The notes under the pieces: generated by a model
Told to the model about the DNA's origin: nothing
Seen by the model: only the letters and a program-made list of their open reading frames with translations
Databases searched by the model: none
Source of the DNA: Pseudomonas kairouanensis
GTDB taxonomy: Bacteria; Pseudomonadota; Gammaproteobacteria; Pseudomonadales; Pseudomonadaceae
Direction of reading: 5' to 3'
NCBI RefSeq assembly: GCF_004682055.1
Contig: NZ_QUZU01000024.1
Location: forward strand, 1-64,000
DNA length: 64,000 nt
Part shown: positions 35,345-44,670 of the stretch, in pieces
Numbering within the stretch: position 1 is the first letter of the stretch
How the letters are laid out: each line of letters begins with the position of its first letter
Position numbers and translations under genes: made by a program

Positions 35345-36964
35345 TCACGCCGCATTCGCCGTTTGTTGCCCCGGAATCGCCGCAATCAATTCCCGGGTGT
35401 AATCGCTGGCCGGGCGGTTGAAGATACGTTCCACTGTACCCTGTTCCACCACCTTGCCATTGCGCAGCACCAGCACCTCATGGGCGAAGTTGGCCACCAC
35501 CGACAGGTCATGGGACACCAGCACATAGGCAATGCCCATTTCCCGCTGCAGTTCTTCCAGCAGGTCGAGGATATGGGCCTGTACCGACACATCCAGCGCG
35601 CTGACAGGCTCGTCCAGCAGTAACAGATCCGGTTTCAACGCCAAGGCGCGGGCGATGGCTACCCGTTGGCATTGGCCGCCGGACAACTCCCGTGGCAAAC
35701 GATCCAGGAAACTCACCGGCAAATGCACGCGGCTGATCAACTCCCGTGCCGCTTGCTCCAGGGCGGGACCTTTGAGCAAGCCAAACGACACCAGCGGTTC
35801 TACGATGCTGTCGAACACGGTAAAACGCGGATCGAGGGCGGCAAATGGATTTTGCTGCACCAGTTGCAGGCGTTGACGCAGCGGGCGGAAGTCGCGCCAG
35901 CTCAGGTGGGTGACGTCTTGCTGTTCGAACCAGACCTGGCCCTGGGTGGGTGTTTCCAGGCCGAGGGCGATGCGCAGCGCGGTGCTTTTGCCGGAGCCAG
36001 ATTCGCCGACAATTGCCAGGGTCTGGCCGGGGTACACCTCCAGGTTGAGGTTTTCCAGGGCCACGAAACGGTTGTCCTCGCCCTTGACCGACGGCAGCAC
36101 GAACGTCTTGCCGACGTTTTTCAAACTCAGGATCGGCTCTTGCATCGGGTCGATACGAATCAGGGGTTCACGCCGCTTGGCGAACGCGGGTGCGGCGCCA
36201 ATCAGCGCACGGGTGTACTCGTGCTGGGGCGCGGTGAGGATTTGTCGGGGCGGGCCCTGTTCTACCAGTTCGCCTTGCTGCATCACCAGGATGCGGTCGG
36301 CGCGGTCGGTGGCCACCCCCAAGTCGTGGGTAATGATCAGCAGCGAGATGCCACGTTCACTGACCAGCCGTTGCAGGTGATCAAGAATCTTGCGCTGCAC
36401 CGTCACATCCAGGGCACTGGTGGGTTCGTCGGCAATGATCAGCCGTGGGTTGCCCGCCAGCGCGATGGCGATCAACACGCGTTGGCGCATGCCGCCGGAG
36501 AGTTCGTGGGGGTACTGGCGCGCGCGCAGTACCGGTTTGTCGATGCCCACCTGTTGCAGCAGCTCGACAATATCGGCATCGATGCCGGGGTAGCGTTTGC
36601 CCTTGGCCAGGATGAGCGCTTCAGCGATCTGCTGGCCGATGCGCAGCGTTGGGTTGAGGCTGACCATCGGGTCCTGGGGCACCAGGCCCACCGTACGCCC
36701 GCGCACGGCGCGCTTCTGGCGTTCGTTGCCGTGGGTCAGATCGTTGCCGTCCACCCACAATTGGCCCGCGCTGATCTGCGCGTTGTTCGGCAACAGGCCG
36801 AGGATCGCGTTGGCCAAGGTGGATTTACCCGAGCCGGATTCGCCGACAATCGCCACCGTCTCGCCTTGGGCAATGGCAAACGATAACCCGCGCACCGCCT
36901 GGTTGGCGTGGCCGCCTGAGCGGTAGGTGACACTGAGTTGACGCACATCCACTAAAGCGCTCAT
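35345..36964 (-). CDS. Dipeptide/oligopeptide-type ABC transporter, fused double ATPase
   Basis: A 539-aa protein containing two complete ABC ATPase domains in one chain, equivalent to DppD plus DppF. Each half has Walker A (GESGSGKST), the signature (LSGGMRQRV at about 155 and LSGGQCQRV at about 435) and Walker B (LIIADEPTSALD; LLLDEPVSALD). It powers the two permeases encoded upstream. It overlaps the second permease by 4 bp and is the last gene of the operon. Confidence 0.93.
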   Translation of the reverse strand: MSALVDVRQLSVTYRSGGHANQAVRGLSFAIAQGETVAIVGESGSGKSTLANAILGLLPNNAQISAGQLWVDGNDLTHGNERQKRAVRGRTVGLVPQDPMVSLNPTLRIGQQIAEALILAKGKRYPGIDADIVELLQQVGIDKPVLRARQYPHELSGGMRQRVLIAIALAGNPRLIIADEPTSALDVTVQRKILDHLQRLVSERGISLLIITHDLGVATDRADRILVMQQGELVEQGPPRQILTAPQHEYTRALIGAAPAFAKRREPLIRIDPMQEPILSLKNVGKTFVLPSVKGEDNRFVALENLNLEVYPGQTLAIVGESGSGKSTALRIALGLETPTQGQVWFEQQDVTHLSWRDFRPLRQRLQLVQQNPFAALDPRFTVFDSIVEPLVSFGLLKGPALEQAARELISRVHLPVSFLDRLPRELSGGQCQRVAIARALALKPDLLLLDEPVSALDVSVQAHILDLLEELQREMGIAYVLVSHDLSVVANFAHEVLVLRNGKVVEQGTVERIFNRPASDYTRELIAAIPGQQTANAA

Positions 36965-37860
36965 CGCGGGTTCTCCTCGAACGTGCGGGCGATATGGTTA
37001 AGGCTGAACACCACCGCCACCAGGAACAGGCCCGGCAGCAGGGACACCCAAGGGGCGGTGATCAGGAAGTGACGGCCGTTGGCGATCAAGGTGCCCCATT
37101 CCGCTGCAGGCGGCACCGCGCCAAAACCGAGGAAGCTCAGACCCGCCGTGGCCAGGATGGCCGCGCCAAAATCCAGTGTGGCCAACACGGCCACCGGGCC
37201 CCAGGCGTTGGGCAGGATGTGCAGCAGCAACGTGCGCCTCCAGCTTGCGCCGCCCAGGCGCGCCGCTTCGACATAGGGCAGGGTCTTGACCCGCAGCACT
37301 TCGGCGCGGGTGGTGCGGGCGAACCCCGGAATGATGCCGACGCCCACCGCAATGGCCACCGGCACCGTGCCAAAGCCGATGGCCGTGACAATCGCCAGGG
37401 CCAGCAATACGCCGGGCAGGGCCAGCAACACATCGACAAAGCGCATGATCACCGAGTCGATACGCCCGCCGGCAAACCCCGAGAGAATGCCCAGTCCCAA
37501 CCCGCCCAGCAGAGCGATGCCCACCGCCAGCGAGGCCGCCAGCATCGACAGGCTGGCGCCGTACACCACCCGGGTAAACAGGTCGCGGCCCAGTTCATCG
37601 GTGCCGAACCAGTGGGTCAGGTTGGGCGCACGCAGCTTGTCGATTGGCGCGGTGGCATAGGGGTCAAAGCTGGTCAGCCACTGTGGCGCCACGGCCGAAA
37701 CCAGCGCAAACAGCACCAGCAGCACGGCCAGGCTGAAACCGGGGCGGCGCAGCAATGGCAGCAACACCGCCCAAGCGCGTTGCAGGCGGCTGCGACGGCG
37801 CCATAACGGCTGGCTGGGCGCAAGGGCAGTGCCACGTAGGTTCTGCTCAAGAATCGTCAT
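36961..37860 (-). CDS. Dipeptide-type ABC transporter permease (DppC-like)
   Basis: A 299-aa inner-membrane permease with six membrane segments, an N-terminal cytoplasmic tail rich in Arg, and the DppC-type opening DPYATAPIDKLRAPNLTHWF followed by GTDELGRDLFTRVVYG. The EAA loop lies at about YVEAARLGGASWRRTLLLHI. It forms the translocation pore with the DppB-like partner, from which it is separated by 3 bp. Confidence 0.93.
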   Translation of the reverse strand: MTILEQNLRGTALAPSQPLWRRRSRLQRAWAVLLPLLRRPGFSLAVLLVLFALVSAVAPQWLTSFDPYATAPIDKLRAPNLTHWFGTDELGRDLFTRVVYGASLSMLAASLAVGIALLGGLGLGILSGFAGGRIDSVIMRFVDVLLALPGVLLALAIVTAIGFGTVPVAIAVGVGIIPGFARTTRAEVLRVKTLPYVEAARLGGASWRRTLLLHILPNAWGPVAVLATLDFGAAILATAGLSFLGFGAVPPAAEWGTLIANGRHFLITAPWVSLLPGLFLVAVVFSLNHIARTFEENPR

Positions 37861-37863
37861 GGT

Positions 37864-38814
37864 CTAGGACACCTTTGGCGTGTGGGAGATACGCGGGTCG
37901 AACCAGGGGTAAAGCAGGTCCACCAGCAGGTTCACCAGCACAAAGGCCGCCGCCGATACGGCGACGATAGCCAGTACCACTGGAATGTCCTGGCGCAGCA
38001 CCGCCTCCTGGGCCAATCGGCCGATGCCATTGCGGGCAAAGATGGTCTCCACCAACACCGCCCCGGACACCGTATTGCCCACCTGCAAGCCGATCAGGGT
38101 GAGGATCGGCAGCGCGGCGTTCTTGAACCCGTGGCGGGCCTGCACCTGGCCACGGCTGAGGCCCTTGGCAAAGGCGGTGATGATGTAGGACTCCTTCCAG
38201 ACTCCCTGGAAGCTGCGCTGCAGCACCTGGGCGTACACCGCCGCACTGGGAATGGCCAGGGTGACCGCCGGCAGGATCAGGCTTTCAACGCCCTTGCTGC
38301 CGGTCGCCGGAAACCAACCCAGGCCAAAGGCAAACACCTGGATCAGCAACAGCCCCATCCAGAACACCGGCACCGAAAAACCCAGGGAGGGCAGGCGGGC
38401 CAGCGCTTTCTTCAAGGGTTGCCAGCGGATATACGCGGTCAGGTAGGCCAGGCCAATCCCACCAAGCAATGACAGCACAATGGCCAAGCCCGCCAGGGAC
38501 AAGGTTTGCGGCAAGCGCTCCAGCAGCAACTCGGCCACCGGGCGATTCATTGAAAGTGACTGACCAAAGTCACCCCGCAGCGCGCCCCACAGCAGGCTGA
38601 AATACTGCTCGAACACGCCCTTGTCCAACCCGTAATAGGCGCGTGCCTTGGCCAGGTCTTCTACCGACAGCGCATCGGCTTCCATGCCGGAGGCGCTGAG
38701 CATCAGGGACAACGTATCCCCCGGCAGCAGGTACAGGATGAAGTAGGTGATGCTGTAGGCACCCCACAACACCAGCAGCGCTTGCCCCACACGGCCGATC
38801 AGGTAGCGGCTCAT
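37864..38814 (-). CDS. Dipeptide-type ABC transporter permease (DppB-like)
   Basis: A 316-aa inner-membrane permease with the DppB-type N-terminus (LIGRVGQALLVLWGAYSITY, then LLPGDTLSLML). It has six membrane segments and the family signature VLVETIFARNGIGRLAQEAVLRQD near the C-terminus. It overlaps the substrate-binding protein gene by 4 bp. Confidence 0.93.
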   Translation of the reverse strand: MSRYLIGRVGQALLVLWGAYSITYFILYLLPGDTLSLMLSASGMEADALSVEDLAKARAYYGLDKGVFEQYFSLLWGALRGDFGQSLSMNRPVAELLLERLPQTLSLAGLAIVLSLLGGIGLAYLTAYIRWQPLKKALARLPSLGFSVPVFWMGLLLIQVFAFGLGWFPATGSKGVESLILPAVTLAIPSAAVYAQVLQRSFQGVWKESYIITAFAKGLSRGQVQARHGFKNAALPILTLIGLQVGNTVSGAVLVETIFARNGIGRLAQEAVLRQDIPVVLAIVAVSAAAFVLVNLLVDLLYPWFDPRISHTPKVS

Positions 38815-40439
38815 GGCGTACCGATCTCGATATCACCCAGCAGCGCAAAGCCCTCGGCGGTCCAGCGGAAGTTCTTTACCTTGGGCGACGTCGCCGCCTG
38901 CCATACCCGCTCGTAGATCGGGAACGCCGAGCTTTCGTCGATCAGCAGGTCTTGCAGGTCGCCGTAGGCGGCTGCGCGCTGGGAGGCTTGGGTGGCGGTG
39001 ATGCCCGCATCAAACAAGGCCTTGGCTTTATCCAGTACGCCGGGCTCAAAGGTGTTGGTGGCCACGGTGGAACTGTTGGCGCTGCGCGGATCGAGGATGG
39101 TTTGCAGGATGATCGGGTCGGCGCGGGTCATGTAGTTGATGGTCAGGTCGTAGTTGCCGGCAGAGTTGTTGGCCACCCACTCGGCGCGGGTCACCACGCT
39201 GAGTTTCAACTCGATACCGACTTTGCGCAGTTGGTCCTGGATCAGCACGTCGCCAGCGGTTTCCGCCGGGCTGATGTTGTAGCTCAGGCTCAAGCGCTTG
39301 CCGTTTTTCTGCCGGTAGCCGTCTGCGCCCTTGGCCCAACCGGCTTGATCCAACAGTTGCTCGGCGCCGGCCGGGTCGTAACCAAGCTTGGCAGCCTGGC
39401 TTTTGACGTAAGGCGTGGTCACGTCAAACACGCCTTGCACCACCGGGAACTCGGCGTTGTACACGGTGCTGGCGTAGCTCTTGCGGTCGATGGATTTCTG
39501 CACGGCCAGGCGCACTTGCTGGTCGGCCAGCAGGCGTTCGCCTCGGGTGTTGGGGAACAGGTTCAGCGCAGGCCCCGGCAGTGATCGGCTTTGAATGGTG
39601 GCGCCCTTGGACTGGAACAGCTTCAGGTCCACCTCCGAAAACGGGTTGCGCGGCCACAGGATGTCGGCCTTGCCCTGCAGGAACAGGCCGTTGCGTACGC
39701 TTTCCTCGGGGATATAGGTCACGTCCACCGCATCCAGGTGGGCCTCACCCTGGTTTTTCATATTGGCCGACGCCCAGGCGTAGCCCTTGCGTTTGGTCAA
39801 GTGCGCGCCGACTTCCGGGGTGTAGCTCTCCAGCACGAACGGGCCGGTGCCGATGATTTTGCCCAGCGAGCGCTCCTTGACGGTAAGGGCGTAGGAAGCG
39901 GGTGCAAGGATGGCCAGGTTGGTGGTGGAGGTGGCCTGCAGGAACCCCGCATTGGGCTTGGACAGCACCAGCTTGACGGTGAAGTCGTCGACCACTTCGG
40001 CATGGTCATAGCCCGCCAAGTAGGTGGCGCCGAAGGTCGCCGGCAATTCGGTGGCCAGGGCCTTATCGCTGTCAAAGGCGGTTTTCACTGCCTTGGCATC
40101 GAAACGTTCGCCGTTGCTGAAGGTGACGTCCTGGCGCAGGTGGAAGGTGTAGGTCAGCGCGTCGTCGCTCACGTCCCAGCTTTTGGCCAGCCAGGGAATG
40201 ATCTTGCCGGTTTCCGGGTCTTGGTCAGTGAGGGACTCGGCGACATTGCGCAACAGCACGCGGTGCTCCAGCCAATAGACCTGGAACGGATCGATGCTGA
40301 CCAGGGTGGTGTTGTCCCCGAAAAAGGCGATGTTCAGGGTCTTGTTCGCCTGGGTGTCGTTACCCGGCGAGCAAGCGGCCAGGCTCAAGGCCAGGGCGCA
40401 GGGGGCCAGCAGACGGCTCATCAAGTTGGAGGTATTCAA
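38811..40439 (-). CDS. ABC transporter substrate-binding lipoprotein (SBP family 5, peptide/opine type)
   Basis: A 542-aa lipoprotein of the DppA/NikA family. The lipobox is SLAAC, then SPGNDTQ. Family landmarks are LAKSWDVSDDALTYTFHLRQDVTFSNGERFDA and the AVQKSIDRKSYASTVYN segment. The frame stays open for 119 more codons upstream, but that part overlaps the TonB receptor gene antisense-like in a shifted frame and is not coding. The start TTG 40439 has GAGGG 7 nt upstream; ATG 40421 has none. It probably delivers a peptide-like or metallophore ligand entering through the TonB receptor encoded 44 bp upstream. Confidence 0.9.
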   Translation of the reverse strand: MNTSNLMSRLLAPCALALSLAACSPGNDTQANKTLNIAFFGDNTTLVSIDPFQVYWLEHRVLLRNVAESLTDQDPETGKIIPWLAKSWDVSDDALTYTFHLRQDVTFSNGERFDAKAVKTAFDSDKALATELPATFGATYLAGYDHAEVVDDFTVKLVLSKPNAGFLQATSTTNLAILAPASYALTVKERSLGKIIGTGPFVLESYTPEVGAHLTKRKGYAWASANMKNQGEAHLDAVDVTYIPEESVRNGLFLQGKADILWPRNPFSEVDLKLFQSKGATIQSRSLPGPALNLFPNTRGERLLADQQVRLAVQKSIDRKSYASTVYNAEFPVVQGVFDVTTPYVKSQAAKLGYDPAGAEQLLDQAGWAKGADGYRQKNGKRLSLSYNISPAETAGDVLIQDQLRKVGIELKLSVVTRAEWVANNSAGNYDLTINYMTRADPIILQTILDPRSANSSTVATNTFEPGVLDKAKALFDAGITATQASQRAAAYGDLQDLLIDESSAFPIYERVWQAATSPKVKNFRWTAEGFALLGDIEIGTP

Positions 40440-40483
40440 TGGTTTGCCCTCGTATGGCGGTTCGGGTGCGTGCAAGGTGTGGA

Positions 40484-42904
40484 TCAGAAGTCGTAGGCCA
40501 GCTTGGTGTACCAGTAGCCGCCGCCGGGGTAGAACGGCGGGTTGCCGTAGGCTGCCAGGCCCAGGTTGCTGTACACCGCGTGTTTGTCGGGGCGCACGTC
40601 GAAGATGTTGGTACCGCCGATGCTCAGGGTCAGGCTGTCGACGAATGTGTAGCTCACGTCGAGGTCGGTGATCCATTTGGCCCCGAAGCTGCGGTCGCCG
40701 CTGGGGTTGACTGCCAGGGTCTTGACCGCGCCATAGCGGGCTGTTTGCAGGTTCACTGCCAGGTCCGAGACCTTCCAGTTGGCGCCCAAAATCCACTTGG
40801 TCTTGGGCGAGGCGTCGGTGAGGTCGCCTTCGCGGTCTCGGCCCACCAGGGTCACGCCGGAACCTGCCAGCGCACTGGGCGTGTCGCGGGCGCCCTCAAT
40901 GGTGGTCTTGTTCCAGTTGAAGCCCAGGCTCCAGCGCACCTCACCAAAGTTATCCAGCGGGGTGGTGTGGTCGGCCACCACGTCCAGGCCCTTGGTGCGG
41001 GTGTCGAAGGCGTTGGTGTAATAGTTGACCCAAGTGCCGCTGGGCACGCCTTGGGCGGTGAGGATCGCGTTGATCGCGCCGTTGCCGCGGTCGTAGATGT
41101 TGCTGGTCAGGGCGATACGGTCATCGATGTCGATCAGGTAGGCGTCGGCGGTGATGCTGGTGCGCGGCGCCGGTTGCCAGGTCAGGCCCAGTCCCAGGTT
41201 GCGGGATTTTTCCGGCTTGAGGTCATCGCCGCCCAGGGCCTTGGCCAGGTTACTGCCCGATGGGGTCAGGCGGGTCACTGCCGGTACCACATTGCCGTTG
41301 GCGTCGATTGCCACGCGGTTGTCGGCCACGGTATAGCCGATCTGGGTCAGGGATGGCGCGCGAAAGCCAGTGCCGACGGTGCCGCGCACGGCCACGGTGT
41401 CGGTCAGCTCGTAGCGCGAGTTCACTTTCAGGCCAAAGGTGTTGCCTGAGTCATCGTCGTAGTGCTCGATGCGGCCGGCGAAATCCAGGAACCAGCGGTC
41501 GGTCAGGTCAAAGCCCAGGTCCAGGTAGCCCGCGTAGTTGTTGCGGATCAGGCTGACTTCATCTTCCGGGCGAATCGTCACCGCCGCCTGGGCCCCCGAT
41601 GCCGCCGGATACGTGCCGGTGATGTACGCTTCGCGGTCGCCGGCGAAGGTGCTGAAATGCTCCCAGCGATGCTCCAGGCCGGCCGATACCTGCACCGGTG
41701 ATGTGAGGTTGAACAGGCTGTCATAGCGGCGGGTGAAATCGAGGTTGTTGACCCACTGCTCAAAGCGAAAAGTCGCCAGGTTGTCGAACTTGGTCGGTGA
41801 CGCGGTGCCCAGTGACGGGTTGATATTCAGGTCGCTGGAATGGTGCACATTGTTGCGGCCATAGGTGGTGCTCAGGTCCCAGTTCCACTCGGCCACCTGG
41901 CCCTTGCCCCCCAACAGCAACTGGTAGTCGCGGTCCTTGATGTTGTTCAGCGGGAAGTAACCGTCGGGGAACACCTCGGGCACCGCCGCGGTGCCCGTGG
42001 GCAGGCGGAAATAGTTGGCGGCTTCGGCGTCGCGTTCACCGTAGGTGGAGAAGGAGTACAGCGTCAGATCCTCCAGGGGCAGTTCGGCGTTGTAGGCCAG
42101 GTTGAAGGCCTTGAGGTCGGGGTCGCCGTTCTTGATTGCCACCCGGTCCCAGGCGGCTTCCTTGGCCGGGTCGGCAAAGGCGCGCACGCTGCTGTCGGCC
42201 TTGTCGTTCCACGAGGCGCTGCCACGTTTGCGCGCGTCGGCCGAGAGGTGAAAGAACCCGCCCTGGCCTAGCTCGAAACCCTGGTCGCCGGCCACCTTGA
42301 TAGTTTCACCCTGGCCGGAAAACAACTGGCCGTAGCTGGTTTCCAGGTGGCCGCCGCTGCGGGTGTTCTTGAGGATGATGTTGATCACGCCCGCCACCGC
42401 ATCGGAACCGTACTGCGCGGCGGCGCTGTCTTTGAGCACTTCGATATGGTCCACGGCGCTCACCGGGATCAAGTCGATGTCCACCGCATTCGCACCGCTG
42501 TTGTCGATGGAACCGCGCTGGCCGGTGGCGCCGTTGTGGCGGCGTTTGCCGTTGACCAGCACCAGGGTGTAGGCCGGGCCGAGGCTGCGGTTGCTGAGCG
42601 GGCGTGTCACCGAGTTGTACCCGGCGATATTGGTGCCGAAGTTGAACGATGGCAGCAACTTGGCTATCGCCTCCGACAGTTCGGCGCGGCCGGTCTTGAG
42701 CAACTGGTCGCTGTTGATCACATCAATCGGCGCCGGGCTGTCGGCCACGGTTCGTTGCTGGCCGCGCAGGCCCGTTGAGATCACCGTAACGGTGTCGAGC
42801 TTGGCCTCTTCGGCGAAGGTGGGCGCCGTGGTCAGCAACAACGAACTGGCCAGCAGTGTCAGGTGAAACCTTCTGGTTGGAGCGGGAAATGCGATATCGG
42901 GCAT
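40484..42904 (-). CDS. TonB-dependent receptor linked to the peptide ABC operon (SppR-like)
   Basis: An 806-aa outer-membrane receptor. It has a signal peptide (to about residue 31), a plug domain (about 50-165, with LVNGKRRHNGATG and VEVLKDSAAAQYGSDAVAGVINIIL-type sequence) and a 22-strand barrel ending in a C-terminal phenylalanine (KLAYDF). A TonB box-like KLDTVTVIS lies after the signal. Receptor plus dipeptide-type ABC genes on one strand recall P. aeruginosa PA2057-PA2061 (spp), so I suspect the same system. Substrate unknown: a peptide-like compound or xenosiderophore. No Fur box was noticed upstream. Confidence 0.9.
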   Translation of the reverse strand: MPDIAFPAPTRRFHLTLLASSLLLTTAPTFAEEAKLDTVTVISTGLRGQQRTVADSPAPIDVINSDQLLKTGRAELSEAIAKLLPSFNFGTNIAGYNSVTRPLSNRSLGPAYTLVLVNGKRRHNGATGQRGSIDNSGANAVDIDLIPVSAVDHIEVLKDSAAAQYGSDAVAGVINIILKNTRSGGHLETSYGQLFSGQGETIKVAGDQGFELGQGGFFHLSADARKRGSASWNDKADSSVRAFADPAKEAAWDRVAIKNGDPDLKAFNLAYNAELPLEDLTLYSFSTYGERDAEAANYFRLPTGTAAVPEVFPDGYFPLNNIKDRDYQLLLGGKGQVAEWNWDLSTTYGRNNVHHSSDLNINPSLGTASPTKFDNLATFRFEQWVNNLDFTRRYDSLFNLTSPVQVSAGLEHRWEHFSTFAGDREAYITGTYPAASGAQAAVTIRPEDEVSLIRNNYAGYLDLGFDLTDRWFLDFAGRIEHYDDDSGNTFGLKVNSRYELTDTVAVRGTVGTGFRAPSLTQIGYTVADNRVAIDANGNVVPAVTRLTPSGSNLAKALGGDDLKPEKSRNLGLGLTWQPAPRTSITADAYLIDIDDRIALTSNIYDRGNGAINAILTAQGVPSGTWVNYYTNAFDTRTKGLDVVADHTTPLDNFGEVRWSLGFNWNKTTIEGARDTPSALAGSGVTLVGRDREGDLTDASPKTKWILGANWKVSDLAVNLQTARYGAVKTLAVNPSGDRSFGAKWITDLDVSYTFVDSLTLSIGGTNIFDVRPDKHAVYSNLGLAAYGNPPFYPGGGYWYTKLAYDF

Positions 42905-42974
42905 GTGAGCAATAGTCCATTACGCGTGGCACTGGCCCGGGGCGCGGGTACAGCTTCAATAGGTAGGGGAACCG

Positions 42975-43355
42975 TCAGTGGGCGACGGCCTGAAGAAAGG
43001 GGTAGTCGATGTAGCCTTGGTCACCGCCGACGTCGAAGCTGGCCTCGTCGGGGGTATTGAGCGTCCGCCCGCCCGCGGCGTGCACCGCTTCGGTTATCGG
43101 CAGCCAGGCCTGGACCTGGGCGTTGTGGTGAATGGCCGAGCCACCAGGTCGGCTGACGCTTTCGGCGGACACATGGGTCGCTTCGGAAATAATCAGCCCC
43201 GCGCTTGCCCGTTGCTGGTAGTAGGTAACCACGCGTGGCAGCGGCTGGCGTGTCTCTTCATGGGCGCGCGCACGGCCCAGCGGTGCCATGAGGATACGGT
43301 TGGGCAGGGTGAGCGCGCCAAGCACGGCGGGTTGGTAGAAGACGGACATGATCAC
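42975..43355 (-). pseudogene. Internally deleted Old Yellow Enzyme (NADH:flavin oxidoreductase) remnant
   Basis: A 126-aa open frame. Residues 1-96 match the N-terminus of OYE-family enzymes (GALTLPNRILMAPLGR, then YYQQRASAGLIISEATHVS and ITEAVHAAGGR). The sequence then jumps to the C-terminal hallmark NTPDEASFDVGGDQGYIDYPF. About 230-250 residues, including most of the FMN barrel and the catalytic region, are missing, while the frame is preserved. Full-length relatives are about 350-370 aa, so this cannot be an active reductase. Confidence 0.8.
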
Positions 43356-43408
43356 AGGCTCCTGGCGGGGTTGGGTGCGTCCTCCGCCAGGTATGGGGTC
43401 GGTCTGTG

Positions 43409-43426
43409 ATAGGAAGATATTCCTAT
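43409..43426. promoter_or_regulatory. Inverted repeat upstream of the OYE remnant
   Basis: ATAGGAA-GATA-TTCCTAT, 54 bp upstream of the start of the OYE remnant. Likely an operator or binding site left from the intact gene. The LysR gene also lies nearby (its stop is at 43601). Confidence 0.5.
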
Positions 43427-43600
43427 AAAAAACCCGAGTGAAAGTCTTTTTTGGAATAAGCTAATTATCAGACATTGTTATTTTGTATTTTCATAAGATC
43501 ATCTATTTTTATTATGTGAGGGGTTGTTGGATAACGACCACCCTCGGGATTCGACAAACCCGGCCCGCGCAGATCGGGAGCCACCACTAGCAACCCTTTC

Positions 43601-44560
43601 CTACAGCACCTGACATGCATCTTCGTCGCCATTGGATGAATAACTCAGCCTGGGGTTGTCGAAATCCAGCCCACTGAATTCATCCCCCAGAAAATCCAGC
43701 AGCGTCCTGACGGCAGGCATCAACCCGCGTCGGGACGCAAACACTGCCTGCACAAAACCACTCAGTGGATGCCAACCCTCCAGCACCGGGGCCAGTCGCC
43801 CGGCCTCGATATCCTTGAACACCACCAGCTTGGGCAATTGCACGATCCCACTGCCTTCCAGCGCGGCCCGGCGCAAGGTGATTACGTCGTCGGTTACCAG
43901 TCGCGGCGTGTGCTGCACGGTGGCCCTTACGTCATCGGGGCCTTGGAGCGTCCAGGCATAGTGGCGAGTGCAAGGGCCGTTGTGGAGGCTGGGGTAGCGC
44001 TGCAGGTCGGCCAGGGTGCCGGCCTTGCCCAGGCGCTCCAGCAGGCGAGGGCTGGTCACCAGCTGTTGAGGGCTTCTGGACAGCGGCTTGACGGTCAAGC
44101 CGCTGTCTTCGAACGGCGGGAATCCCACCCGCAAGGCCACATCGAAGCCTTCGCGCATCGGGTCGACGGTGCGGTTGGTGCTCTCGATATGCACCTCCAC
44201 ATCCGGATAGCGCTGCATGAAACGCGCAACCATGCCCGCCACTTGGTAATTGAGCAGTGCGGTCGGGCAGGCGATACGCACGACCCCGCGTGGCGCCAGG
44301 GTGTTGTGTTCGATGATCGATTGGGCGGCCTCGGCATTGGCCAGCATCTCCAGGCATTGGTGGTAGTACTCCATGCCCAGGTCCGAGACTACGAATTGGC
44401 GGGTCGAGCGGTTGATCAGGCGCACACCCAGCCGGGTTTCCAGGGCAGACAGGTGGCGGCTCAGGCGGGATTTGGGAATGTTGAGCGCTTCGCTCGCGGC
44501 GCCGATGCCTTGGTGCTCAACAATCTGGGCGTACAGGTAAAGCTCGTTCAAGTCGTACAT
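43601..44560 (-). CDS. LysR-family transcriptional regulator
   Basis: A 319-aa regulator with an N-terminal winged helix-turn-helix (residues about 5-62: GIGAASEALNIPKSRLSRHLSALETRLGVRL-type) and a periplasmic-binding-like effector domain (about 90-300). It lies 110 bp from, and divergent to, a DJ-1/PfpI gene, the usual geometry for LysR control of a neighbour. It may formerly also have controlled the deleted OYE gene downstream. Confidence 0.9.
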   Translation of the reverse strand: MYDLNELYLYAQIVEHQGIGAASEALNIPKSRLSRHLSALETRLGVRLINRSTRQFVVSDLGMEYYHQCLEMLANAEAAQSIIEHNTLAPRGVVRIACPTALLNYQVAGMVARFMQRYPDVEVHIESTNRTVDPMREGFDVALRVGFPPFEDSGLTVKPLSRSPQQLVTSPRLLERLGKAGTLADLQRYPSLHNGPCTRHYAWTLQGPDDVRATVQHTPRLVTDDVITLRRAALEGSGIVQLPKLVVFKDIEAGRLAPVLEGWHPLSGFVQAVFASRRGLMPAVRTLLDFLGDEFSGLDFDNPRLSYSSNGDEDACQVL

Positions 44561-44670
44561 TCAAGGCTGTTCCATTTACGAAATTGTCTGTTCCGGGTGT
44601 CGGTCTACCGGCTTGAGCGGGTGGGGCATAAGGTAGTTGCACATTTGAAAACCGACAGAAGAGGTGCCCT

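Noticed and set aside
40440..40796. N-terminal extension of the ABC substrate-binding protein
   Set aside because: The extension overlaps the 3' end of the TonB receptor gene in another frame; a lipoprotein signal with a good ribosome site begins at 40439.
43409..43426. Fifth copy of the island promoter module
   Set aside because: TAGG and CCTA are 8 nt apart instead of 6, and no matching 32-bp block follows on either strand.
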